64,000 nucleotides of DNA, taken from Darksidea phi (lineage: Eukaryota; Ascomycota; Dothideomycetes; Pleosporales; Lentitheciaceae). This document shows positions 1 through 12,046 of this stretch, in pieces. The position numbers were made by a program, and so were the translations under genes. The notes below the pieces were generated by a model. That model was given only the letters and a program-made list of their open reading frames with translations. It did not search any database and had not been told where the DNA came from. Within the stretch, counting starts at the first letter, position 1, and every line of letters starts with the position of its first letter. Where the stretch lies: positions 1 to 64,000 of the forward strand of contig JASJFT010000174.1 of the NCBI GenBank assembly GCA_030770425.1, in the 5' to 3' direction.

Positions 1-1165
1 TTGAGGCGCTGGACGAGAAATGACATGTGATGCCGAACCACAGAGCCTGGTTGGGAGACCAACAGCGGTAGCGAGGAATTCATAAGGGTATTGTACTTGC
101 ATGAAGTGATGAGGCTCCTCCCTCTGGTGGACCTATAGCTCCAGGAAGCTTTCCAGAAGGTGTTGTATAGCAGACTCAGTCTCTTTTCAACTGTTTTGAC
201 GTCCATATTGCCGAGCTCGGTGGACTGAATGCTCAAACGTGTGGTTAACGCGGTCAGTGAGTCCTGGATATATCATTCTACCAAGCTAGATACGGGGTAC
301 ACGATTTGATCTCGTCATCGAGGATGTCCATGAATTCCCCAAGGAAACTGTCGAGGGGAAGACACAGACCATGAGGCGGTCAGCGTCGAGAAGACTGACT
401 GCATCTGCGGTCGTGGGTTGTAAGATTTTGCGGATGGCGGAGACGTCGCAATTGGTCTTACCCAGGGTCCCTTTGGACATGCACAAAACTTGAGCATCAA
501 CATAGGTTGTCTTCGCCGAACACTGAGTGATGTACATATCTCTTGGTCCTCGCGAACCGAAGATAAGAAGATAAGCTTCGAGTGTTCCGGACTTATTTCG
601 TCTGTAATTCCGCGCGCGGACGACGCGGTGAAGAAGGTTCGTGGCATTTCCCCTCCAGATGACTCCGATGGGAGAAAAATGGAACCCATGTTGGAGCCCA
701 AATTGTCCTTAATCCATTGCTCGGCCTGTGTATCGTCGAACCTCGACAATGGGAAGCACTAAAAAGCCTTGGGGTTAGGTTATGTCAAGACCCAAGTAGT
801 ATTGAACTATTTGCTCACATCGAGACGTTTAAAACTAGAGGTTGCGTTGAATTTTGTGTTTCCAGTGAAGTTGCGGCTTATTCCTTGTATCTGATCCCCT
901 ATAAGACTTCTGTAGTTCTGAACTGATTCATTCCATGCTGTAGCTATCCATTGGTGAGGATTAGCAGGGTCGAAACTGGATAAATAGTTTATGTTTAGGA
1001 TGCGAAGATTACCCCACGAGTCCATGGCTGCTTCGATGCTCGTAGCTTGATCACCCCGAGCTTTACCACTACGTCCCGGAAATTTGAATCCGTCGGATCA
1101 ACGTACTGGGTACTAGAGATGATGTCATACAGGGCTGCCGAATAAAAAGCGCGCACCATTCACCG
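1..1165 (-). pseudogene. Decayed fungal multi-pass membrane protein gene (uncharacterised family)
   Basis: Reading the minus strand from about 1160 down to 290 gives coding-like pieces in all three frames, broken by stops and frame changes. The pieces are: FYSAALYDIISSTQY (about 1150-1105), then the stretch beginning MDSWGNLRI (1025-807) with an FTGNTKFN motif, then about 749-540, then TTYVDAQVLC with CDVSAIRK (about 515-415), then LPLDSFLGEF about 370-340. The order and wording resemble a large fungal family of hypothetical membrane proteins with DxWGxxxxP, GxxxFxxxxxY and TYVExxVxC motifs, recalled from memory. No single frame is open for more than 145 codons, so a functional product is unlikely. 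The family assignment is tentative; the decay is seen directly. Confidence 0.35.
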
Positions 1166-1446
1166 CCTACAACAACTGCGACACCATCCACCCTCGTCCT
1201 CGATATCCACGCAGCATCTACGCAAAAGTCATCGACTATGACCCGAGGTACCGGATGAAGCTCTTTCTCTAGCGTATTAGCTGCTGAGGGGAGTCAGAAT
1301 CTCCTGTACACAGGACACCAAAAGGCACGTCACAAGCGAATACGATAGCTTTTAACGACATTTTCATTACCATCACGACTACGAAAGGACCCAATGTTAA
1401 CGTCTTTGCACGATTAGCTGGAAGATCAGATTCTGGGATGGAGAGA

Positions 1447-3687
1447 TCAATCGAAGTCAGAAGTCAGCTTGCTCCTTTTGGTTGCGGTAGAGACAGCGGC
1501 TCGTTCCTGGCCAAATAACGCTTCATGCGCTGGCAGCATATCTTTTGGCGAGCGAGGGCGCTTCGTAGCGACCTTGATGGGTGTCTCATAGATGATTGGA
1601 GATTCCGCCTGCGTCTCAACCGTACGCGGTCGCGAGTTACCATCCTGCTGAGAGTCCTCCACCACCACCTTACCCATACTCTCATCATACACATTTCCTC
1701 GCTGTGCTCCGTAAGCCGAATACATACCTGAGGCTGGTGGATCGGGGTTTAGCGAGAGTGGATTCATCGAGTCATCGACCAAATCGGAACCCCAGAATCG
1801 GGAAATAGCTTGCGCGCAGCCAAAGTCATTCGCGCCGTGCTCGTAGGGCTGCCGATCGTAATTGCTGACCCCTCTGAAGCGAGATTCTTCGTGCTCTTCA
1901 GCAGCAGGGAAAGAGAGTGTGTTCTGCTTCAGACGTTGGGAAGGCATTAGACACCCGCGTTTGTTAGAAGCTGGCCGTTGGAGAGATGGTGGGCTGGAGC
2001 GGAGAGACACTGTATGCTTTGGCTGTCCGGCCGCTGGGGGAGTATCACGGATAGGCTCCACTAGACGGAAGGCTTTATGTCGAGGCTGCCAGTCTTTGAT
2101 TGATCGTTCGTACAGCGCTTCAAATTCGGCGACGTGCCGAGCGTTCGAAAACCACGGATGAGCAAGCGCTTCCGTAGCTGTCATGCGATCCTTTTCTTGT
2201 AGAACTAGCAGATTTCTAATAAAGTCCTTTGGCCTCTCACCGACTTTCCCCCAAGCTTCGTTGTTCTTGTCGTCGATAATGCTTATATCGCACTGTGCAG
2301 CAAGCGTAATGATGACTTCGAATGGATTTTCGTCGTAGCGAGGATGTTCCCGGTCGGTAAAGATGACATCTCCTGTAAGAAGTGCTGCGGTAATGGAACC
2401 AATCGACCACATGTCCACTGCTTTGGAGTAGCCCTGTCCGGGGGGGATGGCAGGGTTCCGATTGTGTATTTCGGGCGCAGCGTATTCCGTTGTTCCAACT
2501 AAGGAAAACATTCGTCTCTTGGAGGCAGAATGGAAGCCATTTGTGGTAGTATCTCCGGGAAGACACCTTGCGTTTCCGAAATCAGTAATGACGATCCGTG
2601 CCCCATCTTCCAGTGCAGTCATGAGCACGTTATCCGGCTTGAGGTCGCGATGAACGATACCCTGATCGTGGAGATACTCGATACCTTTCAAGATTTGTCG
2701 GACTATGACGGCTGCTTCGACGTCTATAAGACGCCCTCCTTTATACTCGATGTATGAAAACAGGTCTCCACCTTTAACGAGTTCTTCGAAGATGTAGATC
2801 GTGTCCGAGCTCCAGAATACCTTTTCGATGCCGATGATGTTCGGGTGACTAAGTTTCTCGAGGACGCCGAATTCGCGAAAGCATCGTGCCACTTTGCTTG
2901 GCCACCGCTTCCTTTCCCCAGTAGTCATGCTCTCCTGCGTGTCATCTGCCTCAGGCAAACGTAGATTAGGGGCTAAGACACCATTGTAAAGCCCACGCAG
3001 GTTGATCACCTTACACGCGAGTTGGCGTTGAGTCTTCTGATGTATACCAACTAGCACCTTCCCATACCCACCGATGCCGAGGAGTCGACCAGTTACAAGA
3101 TACCGAGAGGCGAAGAGCTGCTTCTCTCGCTCTTGCGTATACGTCAACCGATGATCCCCGGCGGGCTCGATCTCATGATATATTAATGTCACATGGTCCG
3201 AGATCCGGAGCTCATCCCCATCATCAAGGAGAAAAGCGCCGTTCTTGCGACCCATGAGGATACCCCCTTCACCCTGCGAGCTCGCACACTCTACATTACC
3301 CTTTTTGAGAAAGGTGCCGTTGGTCGACATATCAGTCGCGTAAACAAAGGGCGGTATGTTAGAGATAGGATCCTTTTCGTACAGAATGCAATGGATGCGA
3401 AGATGTCTATTGGAAATGGTGGGATCAGACCAGTGATGGCGACTGCGATCGCACATCAGAACATGATCAATCTATCACAACAAGCCTGCTCTCACCAGAG
3501 AGAGGTATTCCTCCCAAGGTAGAATTGCTCATTTCCGTATATTTCAAGTAGATCCGGTGTCGCTATCCGCGTCAGCACGACACAGGATTCATATATGGAT
3601 AATGGAATTACCATTAGAATCGTTCCCCTTCATCCGCACCTCTAGATACCCCACCAGCACCCTATCGCCTTCACCCGCTATCGCCAT
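1447..3687 (-). CDS. FHA-domain serine/threonine protein kinase (CHK2/DUN1/MEK1-like)
   Basis: Three exons join cleanly: 3687-3612, 3562-3496 and 3442-1447 (introns of 49 and 53 nt, the first with GCTGAC before the acceptor), giving 712 aa. Splicing restores the FHA motif GRNTSLCRHHWSDPTISNRH (about residues 38-57), and STNGTF follows. The kinase domain starts near residue 161: glycine loop GIGGYGKV, ATP lysine in ACKVI (about 191), HRDLKPDN (about 311), DFG and APE. The C-terminal about 230 residues are low-complexity, with SP/TP sites. One FHA domain followed directly by a kinase is the layout of CHK2/Cds1, Dun1 and Mek1, which bind phosphothreonine in DNA-damage or meiotic checkpoint signalling; I cannot tell which orthologue this is. 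All catalytic motifs look intact. Confidence 0.85.
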
Positions 3688-4064
3688 GCCGCCCTCGACG
3701 GTTGACGAGCTAATTAATACACACATACGGTGAAAGATGAGAGGGAAGGTGTAGCGACGAGGGGCGTGACGTGCTTACGTACAGCTTCGCCGAGCCGCTA
3801 CGCTGACTATGGGTTAGCGTCAACTAAGCGAGCTTCGACCGCACAACATCTTTGTCCAGCTCACGAGCTCCAGCTTCCTCTCCTCAACCCACGACACTCA
3901 TCTCGAAAGCAAGGTAAGTTGTCAACTCCACTGTTTCACTGCATTCCTGTAATCAATTGAGCATATTAAGACAATCAATATGTCTCTGCCCTTGTCGTGC
4001 TCATCGTTACCCCACTCTGCATGCACCCGCTGACCTCATACCCCTAGTTTACCTCGCAGAGAAG

Positions 4065-4196
4065 ATGAGAGCTAAATGGAGGAAGAAGCGCGTTCGACGT
4101 CTCAAGCGTAAGAGGAGAAAGGTCAGGGCCCGCTCGTAAGTTCCACCGTCGAGTCCACAGCTACTTGCCCTGCTCTAACAGGCCAACAGCAAGTAA
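4065..4196 (+). CDS. RPL41: 60S ribosomal protein eL41
   Basis: The 25-residue peptide starts MRAKWRKKRVRRLKRKRRKV, nearly identical to the universal eL41 of the large ribosomal subunit, the smallest eukaryotic ribosomal protein. Exon 1 is 4065-4135 and exon 2 only 4190-4196. A 54-nt intron (GTAAGT..CTAAC..CAG) interrupts the serine codon, so exon 2 supplies just C-AAG-TAA and the ending is Arg-Ser-Lys-stop as in yeast. Upstream, GTAAGTT at 3914 and CGCAG at 4059 frame a probable 146-nt 5' UTR intron ending 5 nt before the ATG, a usual arrangement in fungal ribosomal genes. The start is fixed by family length. It is too short for routine gene finders. Confidence 0.93.
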
Positions 4197-5208
4197 ACAA
4201 CTCGCACCTCAATCTCGGCAATCCACCACCTCGATCTCGAAACATCAATCGATGAACGGCCAACGGCACATTCCTCTCAACTGACAATCGATACCTCTAT
4301 TGTCTTTCGACTTCAGCACTCCGGTTATCGGATCTCGTCATGCGGAAGACACGAGCAATTCAACGGTCTACTGTGGAGGTAGCAATTGTGCTGGATTGAG
4401 GCTATCGGTGGGGCGCTAGCCAAGCACATGTTGAGGGTTCCGAACGTTACTTGAACCTGTCATCACAAATGTTCCTCTAAAACCGGCTCGCTTTCGAGCT
4501 TGCCTTTGAGCGATACGTTTGCCATGTGGACATAGAACACGATACGAAATCAAATATGCTTCACGACAGTACTCTCTTCTGCGTCTATAACTGTGATGTA
4601 ATACTCTTGCTCGCTTCGGCCCTTTCCCCGCACGCCCAGGCCCAGGTGTTGATCCGGCTCGACATTCGAAGTGATCAAGAGATCGGAATGCGCATGTCGC
4701 TTTAGAAACTGTTGACATCTATTGTGCAAAGTAGAGCACTTTATTGTTCTAATGCGCCAATGCTAGAGAGCCCGTAGTCCGGCATTCTGTCATATTGTGG
4801 CTCATCGGTTGCTGTCTTGCAACTTGCCATGTACTCTGATGTACCCGACTCTCGCCAACTAGTGTCGAATGAAAAATATCTCTAGTAGTTATTTCCGTGA
4901 TGTGCGCACACAAGCAATCGACAGGATTCCGAGAAAAAATCATATTATATATTGAGAATTAAAGTACAGATGAAGGAAAGTAAGAACCCGGCTATCCATT
5001 AAGCTCCAGGCGATGAACCTCTGTGTATAGAAAGCTCGCCACCACATCGCAGTGTGGAAATGCCTAGAATAGCTGTTCGCCATAGATATAATACTCTATG
5101 ATGTGCCGATAGGCGAAAAATAGCGAAATACCAATATCAGTGTTGCTAGCTGTTAGACTATAGCATGTTACCGAATGCCTCGTCGTTCCAGGTTCAGGGC
5201 AGGATTGC
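4197..5208. other. Intergenic, no gene seen
   Basis: This stretch lies between RPL41 and the convergent end of the STE3 receptor gene. The longest frame (about 100 codons, minus strand, 4416-4718) is Arg-rich with no recognisable motif, and I treat it as chance. It should hold the RPL41 3' UTR and the STE3 3' UTR. Confidence 0.6.
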
Positions 5209-6739
5209 CTAGGCCCAGTCGAGCGCATGCGCCTCCTTCTTTGTGCCGTTGTCTTTTCGGTGAGCTTGGTGGACCTCATGTACAACGTAAACGCCGCCAT
5301 CGCTGCTACTTCGGGCGGCGGCCGAGCTCTCAGCTGCCCAGGCACGCGCATGAACACCGGAAGGGGCGGGCTCAACGGGAAATTTCGTCAATGGGGCCAT
5401 AGGGTCGACCGATTGCATGATGAACATGGGAAGGACCGGTGGTTGATGATCGCGGCGGCCGAACATACGGCTGAAGAAAGACCCGTTGGTGCTCGACATG
5501 TCGGTAACGTGTGCGCCTTGTGGAAGCATCGGCTCGTTCGTGGGGACGTGCTGAAGGTGTTCAGACTGGTTCGTAGTAGGCGTGCCGAGATAAATCGAGT
5601 CATTGCAGGTGCTTTCAGGTAGAGTCTCAGTGACAGAGTCACGCTTGGAAAACAAGCTCTTAGCTTTACTGGCACATGTAGAAGCAAAGCCTTTGGCGAA
5701 GGTACCACTGGATGGCGTCGGAGAGCGGCTATCGCGTACGATGTATAGACTTGGAAAGATCTTGCCAAGGCCGACAGCGCAGAGCATCCGCTTGTGTGTA
5801 TTGTGCGCATCCAAACCAGTACCAAAGAGCAGGAAGAAGAGGTAGCCCGAAGCAATCTGGGCCCATTTATCCCAGTAGACACCGCCTTGGGTGGGAACCT
5901 TGATGATGGCATTCCAATTGGAACCATGAACAATATCCCAATCATAGGGGTCCTCAACGGCGCTTGCGAGCTTGTAAAGAATGTATAGGCTGTACGGCAG
6001 GTATATGACGATGAATATGATGGCCATAAGGAAGAGGCGCATAAAGCGAGACTTGGTTGTATTGCTGGCGGAAATGAGGCGATTAAATTCGCGGCGGTAG
6101 CGGAAGAGACGGAAGATGAGTAGGCCTAACATGAGAGTTAGTTTGTATCCACAGCTAGCTACAGTAATAATACATACCTGCATAAAAAGCGCCAACGAAC
6201 GTCGTGATTGGGCCCCACATCCAAGAGACAACAATGCTCGGCCAGCTGGTATCATACGCGGCGATGCACCCCGCGATGGCGAAGATGAAGTAACGTGCTG
6301 GCTGAGCGATGTAGTATAACACCATCATGAAGAGCGGGAAGCCCCAGCACCACAGGATCTCGACGATCCTTTCCTTTTTCCTGTCTGTCTTGCTCGGAGC
6401 GACTGTAATGTTGCGAGTATCCATGATTATAGCGAGCTTTCGTGCGATGACGGCAGTGCAAGAATTGAATGCTACGACAATGCAGGCCTGGATGTGGACT
6501 TGGATGTCGCAGAGAACGCTGCCATCCCACCACTCCAGCACATTATCGCGGGGCCAGATGAGAGGGTTGATGAAGGTGAAGAAGTTGATCATAACCATCC
6601 AGAGAATGAGCGATCCGGCGGCAATGTTGCGCTGCGAGAAGTGCCAATACAAGGGTGGGATGCAGAGGACCCATGATGGGAAGGCGAGGATCGGAATGAT
6701 CACTGCCGTGGGATATAGGGGATAGAGGTCCTCAGCCAT
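5209..6739 (-). CDS. STE3: STE3-type a-factor pheromone receptor (class D GPCR)
   Basis: Two exons, 6739-6178 and 6125-5209, are separated by a 51-nt intron (GTATGT..GTTAG) and give 492 aa. The N-terminal half has the serial hydrophobic segments of a seven-helix receptor: opening PTAVIIPILAFPSWVLCIPP, then NPLIWP and CDIQVHIQ, typical of STE3/PRE-1/Rcb receptors, and the third-loop stretch FRLFRYRREFNRLISAS followed by FMRLFLMA and LPYSLYILY. The C-terminal about 200 residues form a hydrophilic Ser/Thr/Pro-rich cytoplasmic tail. In ascomycetes this receptor binds the farnesylated a-type pheromone and signals through the G protein to the mating MAPK cascade. The first ATG fits the expected very short extracellular N terminus. 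No disruption is seen. Confidence 0.9.
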
Positions 6740-8036
6740 GGCATTAGCTAGGGTGAAGAGCTCAGGAGAGTGCTGAGGGTGTAGGTAGAGCCAACTCGAG
6801 AAATTTCGAGGAGGTCGTCGGGGCGGATGACGAAGCTCTCTGACACTGTCCGAATGGTGTTGATTGCTGATATCGGAATGGGAACTTTCGAATCGAGAAG
6901 AATGAGTTCTTTATTTTCCGGACCGTGATGAGTCGGCGTCTTCCGGAGACGTGGAGATAGCTGTTTGAAGACAGTTGTCGAAAACAGAGTAACGAGATAA
7001 TGGGGCTGGGAAGAAAGTAGTAGGAACGAGCGCGGCAACGAACATAAATACTCTGGACAGAGAAGCGTGCACGTTTATTAGACTCTCTGCTGTCAATAAG
7101 AGACAGCTGGTCTGAATACATCTCAATAGAAGCAAGCTCCCCACAGAATAGGCCAGTCGATTCAAAGCTGTGACTGCACCCGGATCCAATAGCGCCGCAT
7201 GATTCGGTGACTGCCTCAGATGGCGAGTCTATTGAGATTTTTATTCACTAGCGCGCCTTTTCGTCCATGTTGAGTGCTTGGTGTGTGTGATATGAGAGTT
7301 CGTGGTGAAACTGATGGCTACCGGATTTGGGTCTGAATAGAAAAAGTGCTAAAATTGGCGACTTCTGAATAGAAAAACAAATGATAGAGGATCAGCCATG
7401 TCTCCGGATTCAGCGAGCCTTCTCGTATGTTGCTCGCCTGTGTTTGGCCGCTCTGTTGTGCTCATCCCCGCATATGCTATCTGAGGGTGTGCATAGTTTC
7501 CTCTAATTGCTGGAATGATTGCGAGGACCCGAATTGTCGAAGGAGCGTAATAACCCAATGATATATAACACAGCAAGTGCTTTGGTGGTTTCTGTTGACC
7601 GACGTGAGGGTCGTCTGTTCAACATCCATGTGAAGCCGTGCGTTGGCCTAGGACTCAACTACCGAGGAAATACTAAAACCACGTCTACAGAAATCATATA
7701 TCCGCGGAATGGAGAGCTCCTTGTGCCCCGGTTTTGAGGTCGTGATGGACATCGTGAAGGTTGGTGTCGGAGTGAAGACACCAGCCGTGGTATACAATTC
7801 AACCCAAAGCGGCTAGTTCAAGTTGCATGATGTAATTGTTTCCTGCTGGTAGACTTGGCAGTGGCATTCCACTCCAACCACTAGGCTACGCAACGCGGCC
7901 CGCACTACGGCTACCTAGCTTCATAACAGGGCCCAGAATGCATCGCAGCCGGTCCAATCCCCGCCGAGAGTCCGTCTTGGAGTCGCTGTCACTTCTACCA
8001 GCATAGCACGCGGACATCAGCACCCCACGCCCTTTC
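6740..8036. other. Intergenic, STE3 upstream region, no gene seen
   Basis: Several overlapping minus-strand frames of 75-119 codons occur at 6748-7189 just upstream of STE3; none has a motif and they shadow each other, so this is probably the STE3 promoter and leader. At 7841-7900 the minus strand has a short tRNA-like A-box (TAGCCTAGTGG) but no matching B-box or cloverleaf. Nothing else is recognised. Confidence 0.55.
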
Positions 8037-9483
8037 TTGGTCCACGGTGTTAAGGCTATGTCATTGGGACCGGCCAACATGGCCGACGTACTTGCCGAAA
8101 ACCAGAGCGCTTCCCCCGACATACATCCTCTACTGCGACAGAGGATGTTGAACCGCGCGGCAACCTTCGCTGAAGGCGCGCAATATCCTGTTCCTCCCCC
8201 TTGCCGCCGCAGCTCCGTATACTCGAACGCGCAACACTCGGTCCGATCTTCTACCGATAGTCTCCTACGGACGAACGGACACAATGATATGGACAAGTTG
8301 ACGAACTCGGACGAACCCTCGTTCTGGCACTCTGCGCCTCTTGCCTTCGCCATTGTCCCTGCCTTTGCTGGATTGCTGTTCCAGAATGGCGGGGCTGTCG
8401 TTACGGATATACTACTGTTGGGCTTTGGGTCTATGTTTCTCAATTGGTGCTTAAGAACCCCATGGTGAGGTGTACCGTCCATTGCTTAGATAACGCGCTC
8501 ATGTCTCTAGGGAGTGGTATCACTCTGCTCAACAGACCCATTACATCGAACCTGACGAGGCGCAACGCGACGATACAATCCTCGAAGTACATGAAGAGAG
8601 CCATGGGCCAAAGGAGGACGACACTGAGCCCCGGCCCTCAACTGCCTCAACCGCCGCAGATACCTCGAATCAAACAGTGAGGGACACTACCGTGTCGGCC
8701 TTGAAAGCACAAAACGACGCCCGCCGGGAGTTGCAGACGAATGAGATGCTGGCCTTGACAGCATGTTTTCTCGGCCCACTCGTGGGCGCTTATTTCTTAC
8801 ACGCTATCCGCTCGCAGCTCACACGTCCTGCGGAAGGCCTAGTGTCCAACTTCAACCTGACCATCTTCGTTATGGCAGCGGAGCTACGACCGGTGTCACA
8901 CATTATCAAGATGAAGCAAGCACGAATGCTCCATCTCCAACGCGTTGTCCGGTCAGATGCCGGAGATGACTTTAGGAAGGCGGACATGCAAAACCTGTCG
9001 AATCGGCTCGCCGATCTAGAATCTCGGGCAGTAGAGCCGGCCCATAATGCGCACATGGAGACCATCAAGATGGGTGCGAGCGTTCGGCAAAGCATACAGC
9101 CTCAACTTGACGCGCTTAATCGCGCCGTCCGACGATATGAGAAGCGACAGGTCGCCCAGTCAATGCAAACTGAAGCCCGCTTTCAAGAGCTTGACAGTCG
9201 CCTCAAAGACGCGCTATCTCTGGCAGCTGCCGCCGCGCGAACAGGCCAACGGCCGGGCCTCATATCGATGGCATTGAGTTGGGTCGTTAATCTTGTCAGT
9301 TGCACAGTGCAGACGAGTTGGGCTGTTGCAACATCACCATTTCGGGCTGCGACTGCAATCGCTAGTAATGTCCACGCCTGGTTCGTCAGACCAGATCGAC
9401 AGCCTCGGAAGCGAGTAAAGGGGCTGGGTAATGGAGTATCTTCAGTACCTTCGTCTAGGATACAGTCGAGAACTGGTCGATGA
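8037..9483 (+). CDS. Conserved fungal membrane protein with coiled coil, function unknown
   Basis: Exons 8037-8464 and 8511-9483 join across a 46-nt intron (GTGAGG..CTCTAG) to give WEWYHSAQ, 466 aa; if translation starts at the third in-frame ATG (8079) the product is 452 aa. From the N terminus there is a polar Ser/Pro-rich region, a hydrophobic block of about 40 residues that could be two membrane helices (PLAFAIVPAFAGLLFQ, then ILLLGFGSMFLNWCL), an acidic linker, a third hydrophobic segment (LALTACFLGPLVGAYF), a fourth (NLTIFVMAAEL), then about 120 residues rich in heptad-like charged and leucine positions (coiled coil) and a last amphipathic stretch before a basic tail. I recognise this only as a conserved hypothetical protein of filamentous ascomycetes. 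No function is assigned. Confidence 0.8.
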
Positions 9484-9883
9484 ATACTTCCCTATCATTG
9501 ATACCCAATACATCTACCATTCCTCTTTCGTCTTTCTCTTCTGCTGCATTCTATGTGCAGTAATTGTTTCGTGCTGCTCAAGTCAGGTCAACTTATAAAA
9601 CCTACGGGTGCACCAAAATTTCCCTTGGCCATATTTCGGGTTCCACTAATTTGGCATCCCGCGGAAACACGACTAAGCGCTGATCCTCTCAACGATGATT
9701 CGCTGTCCGCTGATACAGGTCCGGACGTCCAATGCTACCCCGCCAGCGCGCGACCCCACCATTACTCGTTCGGAGGTACTTAACTCGATAGTATCGCGTG
9801 CTTCAGTGTTATCGTCATACTTTTTCCTCCTTACTTCTCCTGGTCTTTATTGTCTTGTTCAATTGCTTTGAGCAACTATTATC
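9484..9883. other. Intergenic, promoter of the esterase gene
   Basis: There is no credible frame or motif in these 400 bases; they separate two genes read in the same direction. Confidence 0.6.
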
Positions 9884-11272
9884 ATGCCGCTGAAATCAGA
9901 TCTAACAGTCGACCCATCCAAGTTCGACAGGAAATTAGCGGATGAACAAACCAAATTGTTCAATCAAAAGTTAATCAATATCTGGAAAGAAGGACCACGG
10001 TGGTATGAGGTGAGCACAGTTCCTCTAGAAAACACCATTAAGATCTAGGGTTAATGATTTCTTGATAGATTGGAGCTGCAGAATATCGCAAGCTACGATG
10101 GGAAGGCAAAACACCCCTTCCAAAACCAGTTGTTCTTCCTGAAGGCATAAATGGCACGATACCTTCGCGGGATTCGGGTCGAGAAATTCCTTATCGCGTC
10201 ATCAAGCCTGCCAACGGCGTATCGAAAGGCATTCATTTGCATATCCACGGTGGAGGATGGGTATTGCAGAGTGAGGCCTAGTATGTTCCACTCTATTGGA
10301 CACACAAGAGAGTGTACTAATGTTGATACGTTGTCATAGTCAGGATCCATATCTCAAATTCATGGCGGATAACTATGAGTTGACGGTCTTCTCAGTCGGA
10401 TACAGACTTGCGCCTGAGGATCCGTGGCCAGCTGGAGCACATGACTGTTACGATGCTGCTGAGTGGCTTGTGAAAAACGGCAAGGAGAAATTCGGGGGCG
10501 AATTGATGTTCACTGGGGGCGAGGTACGTTTTTGCTATTACATCTCCTTAAATCAGTATCGGACGGGTAGGGCTGATATACGCAACAGTCTGCAGGCGGC
10601 CATCTCGCCTGTCTCGTAGCTCTCCATCTCTACGAGAAAATACCCAATTTCGCATTCAAAGGACTCCTGCTCCATTTCGGCTGCTACGACCTCTCCGGTT
10701 TTCTCCCCATGGTCGAACACCACGAACTCGCCCTCGTCATCGACCACGATGTCATGTCCCGCTACATCGAGGCCCTGCTCCCCAACACCACGCCCATGGA
10801 GCGTCGCGACCCCTCCATCTCCCCTTTCTTCGCGGATATCAGAAAGAAGAAATTGCCGCCTGCGCTATTTACGTGTGGGAGTGAGGATCCGTTGCTTGAT
10901 GATACTGTGTTCATGGGTGCGAAGGTGAGTTTTTGGTTATATTGTTTGGAGTTTGGGGACGTGTGCGCTAATGTTTGATAGTGGGCAGCGTGGGGAAATG
11001 AGAGTATTGTGAAGATATATAATGGGTCGCCGCATGGGTAAGTTGTCTATTCTTTTATTGCAAGACTCTGAGGTATTATACTTGGAGTCGTTATGTCGAC
11101 TGCTAAAAATGGAAGCTCGAGTGATGATCATAAGAGCCTAGATTCTGTCGATGTATGCTGATCCTTATGTTTTTATTATAGGTTCATCATGTTTCCTCCC
11201 GGGTCGTTCAAGGGCGTAGATGAAGGCTTGAAGGACAGCATTGAGTTTGTGAAGGATAAGTTGGGCGCGTAG
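9884..11272 (+). CDS. Alpha/beta-hydrolase, esterase/lipase of the HSL family
   Basis: Six exons (9884-10009, 10069-10280, 10340-10523, 10589-10924, 10982-11037, 11182-11272) keep one frame and give 334 aa. The oxyanion-hole motif HGGGW is at about residues 102-106. The nucleophile elbow GESAGG is rebuilt across intron 3, with Ser175. Asp274 lies in CGSEDPLLDD, and His304 in SPHGFIMFP is rebuilt across intron 5. This complete triad and the HGGG motif define the hormone-sensitive-lipase-like group (Abhydrolase_3), which hydrolyses short-chain or bulky carboxyl esters. There is no signal peptide, so it is probably cytosolic. The substrate cannot be told. Nothing in the neighbourhood suggests a pathway. 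Confidence 0.9.
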
Positions 11273-12046
11273 AAGAAGGATCTAGATCGATTTAGCAAGA
11301 TTATGAAGAAATTGAGCGTGCCGCATAAGGTTCCTGCCTAGCGTATTGTGCTCCGAAAGTTGGGAGCGGGGACGAAGGAGATGGCAGTAGGTTAAATATG
11401 GTATGTGTCGCCTTTCTCAGAAGTAATTCGTGTCTATACGTCACACTGAAGTTACTTGTTTTAAGCGATGGTGATTGAAGATCAAATTAGCGTGGGCATA
11501 GCGAATTTGCTACATTTGTATATGTGCCTTGCATGTGGACGATGTTATGAAGCACTACGGCAGACTACTCCTTGATAACAAGTGTAGGCTATAATGAAGA
11601 CTGTTCGGGGGCGGGGTTCATGGTGGACTCTTGGGCAAGAGATGGGCCTCACATCACATGAGTCAAGTGAGACACAACGGAGGAGGCCTTTCGTTCGCAT
11701 ATACTCAATGGCTAACAACTACTCTCAGATCCTCGAATGACTCTCGAGAGAAAGACTACACGACATCTGTAGCATTTGAGGTGGTCCTTGCAGTTTATGC
11801 ACCGAACATGACGGCCGATATTATGAGATCCCTAACACCAGAAAGAGTGAAGCGGATTCCGTGAACAGTGAACGTGTTTGACGGACGGCAAGTCAAGCAG
11901 AGAGTCATCTACTCTTTTTATTCTGATCGTTGCTACTCTTTCACCTACAATCCTACGAACCGTAAGCAAGTGATATCCCCAAGAATAGATGTGGCTATAG
12001 TGAACCTAGTGTGAACGGTGCAAAAGCTGCGAGGGTCATGCTCTTA
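11273..12046. other. Intergenic between convergent genes, no gene seen
   Basis: The only open frames are short (77 codons or fewer) and carry no motif. The stretch holds the 3' ends of the esterase gene (plus) and the ULD gene (minus). Confidence 0.6.

Noticed and set aside
7800..7900. Possible tRNA on the minus strand (A-box-like TAGCCTAGTGG)
   Set aside because: No B-box, anticodon stem or acceptor stem pairing could be found by eye.
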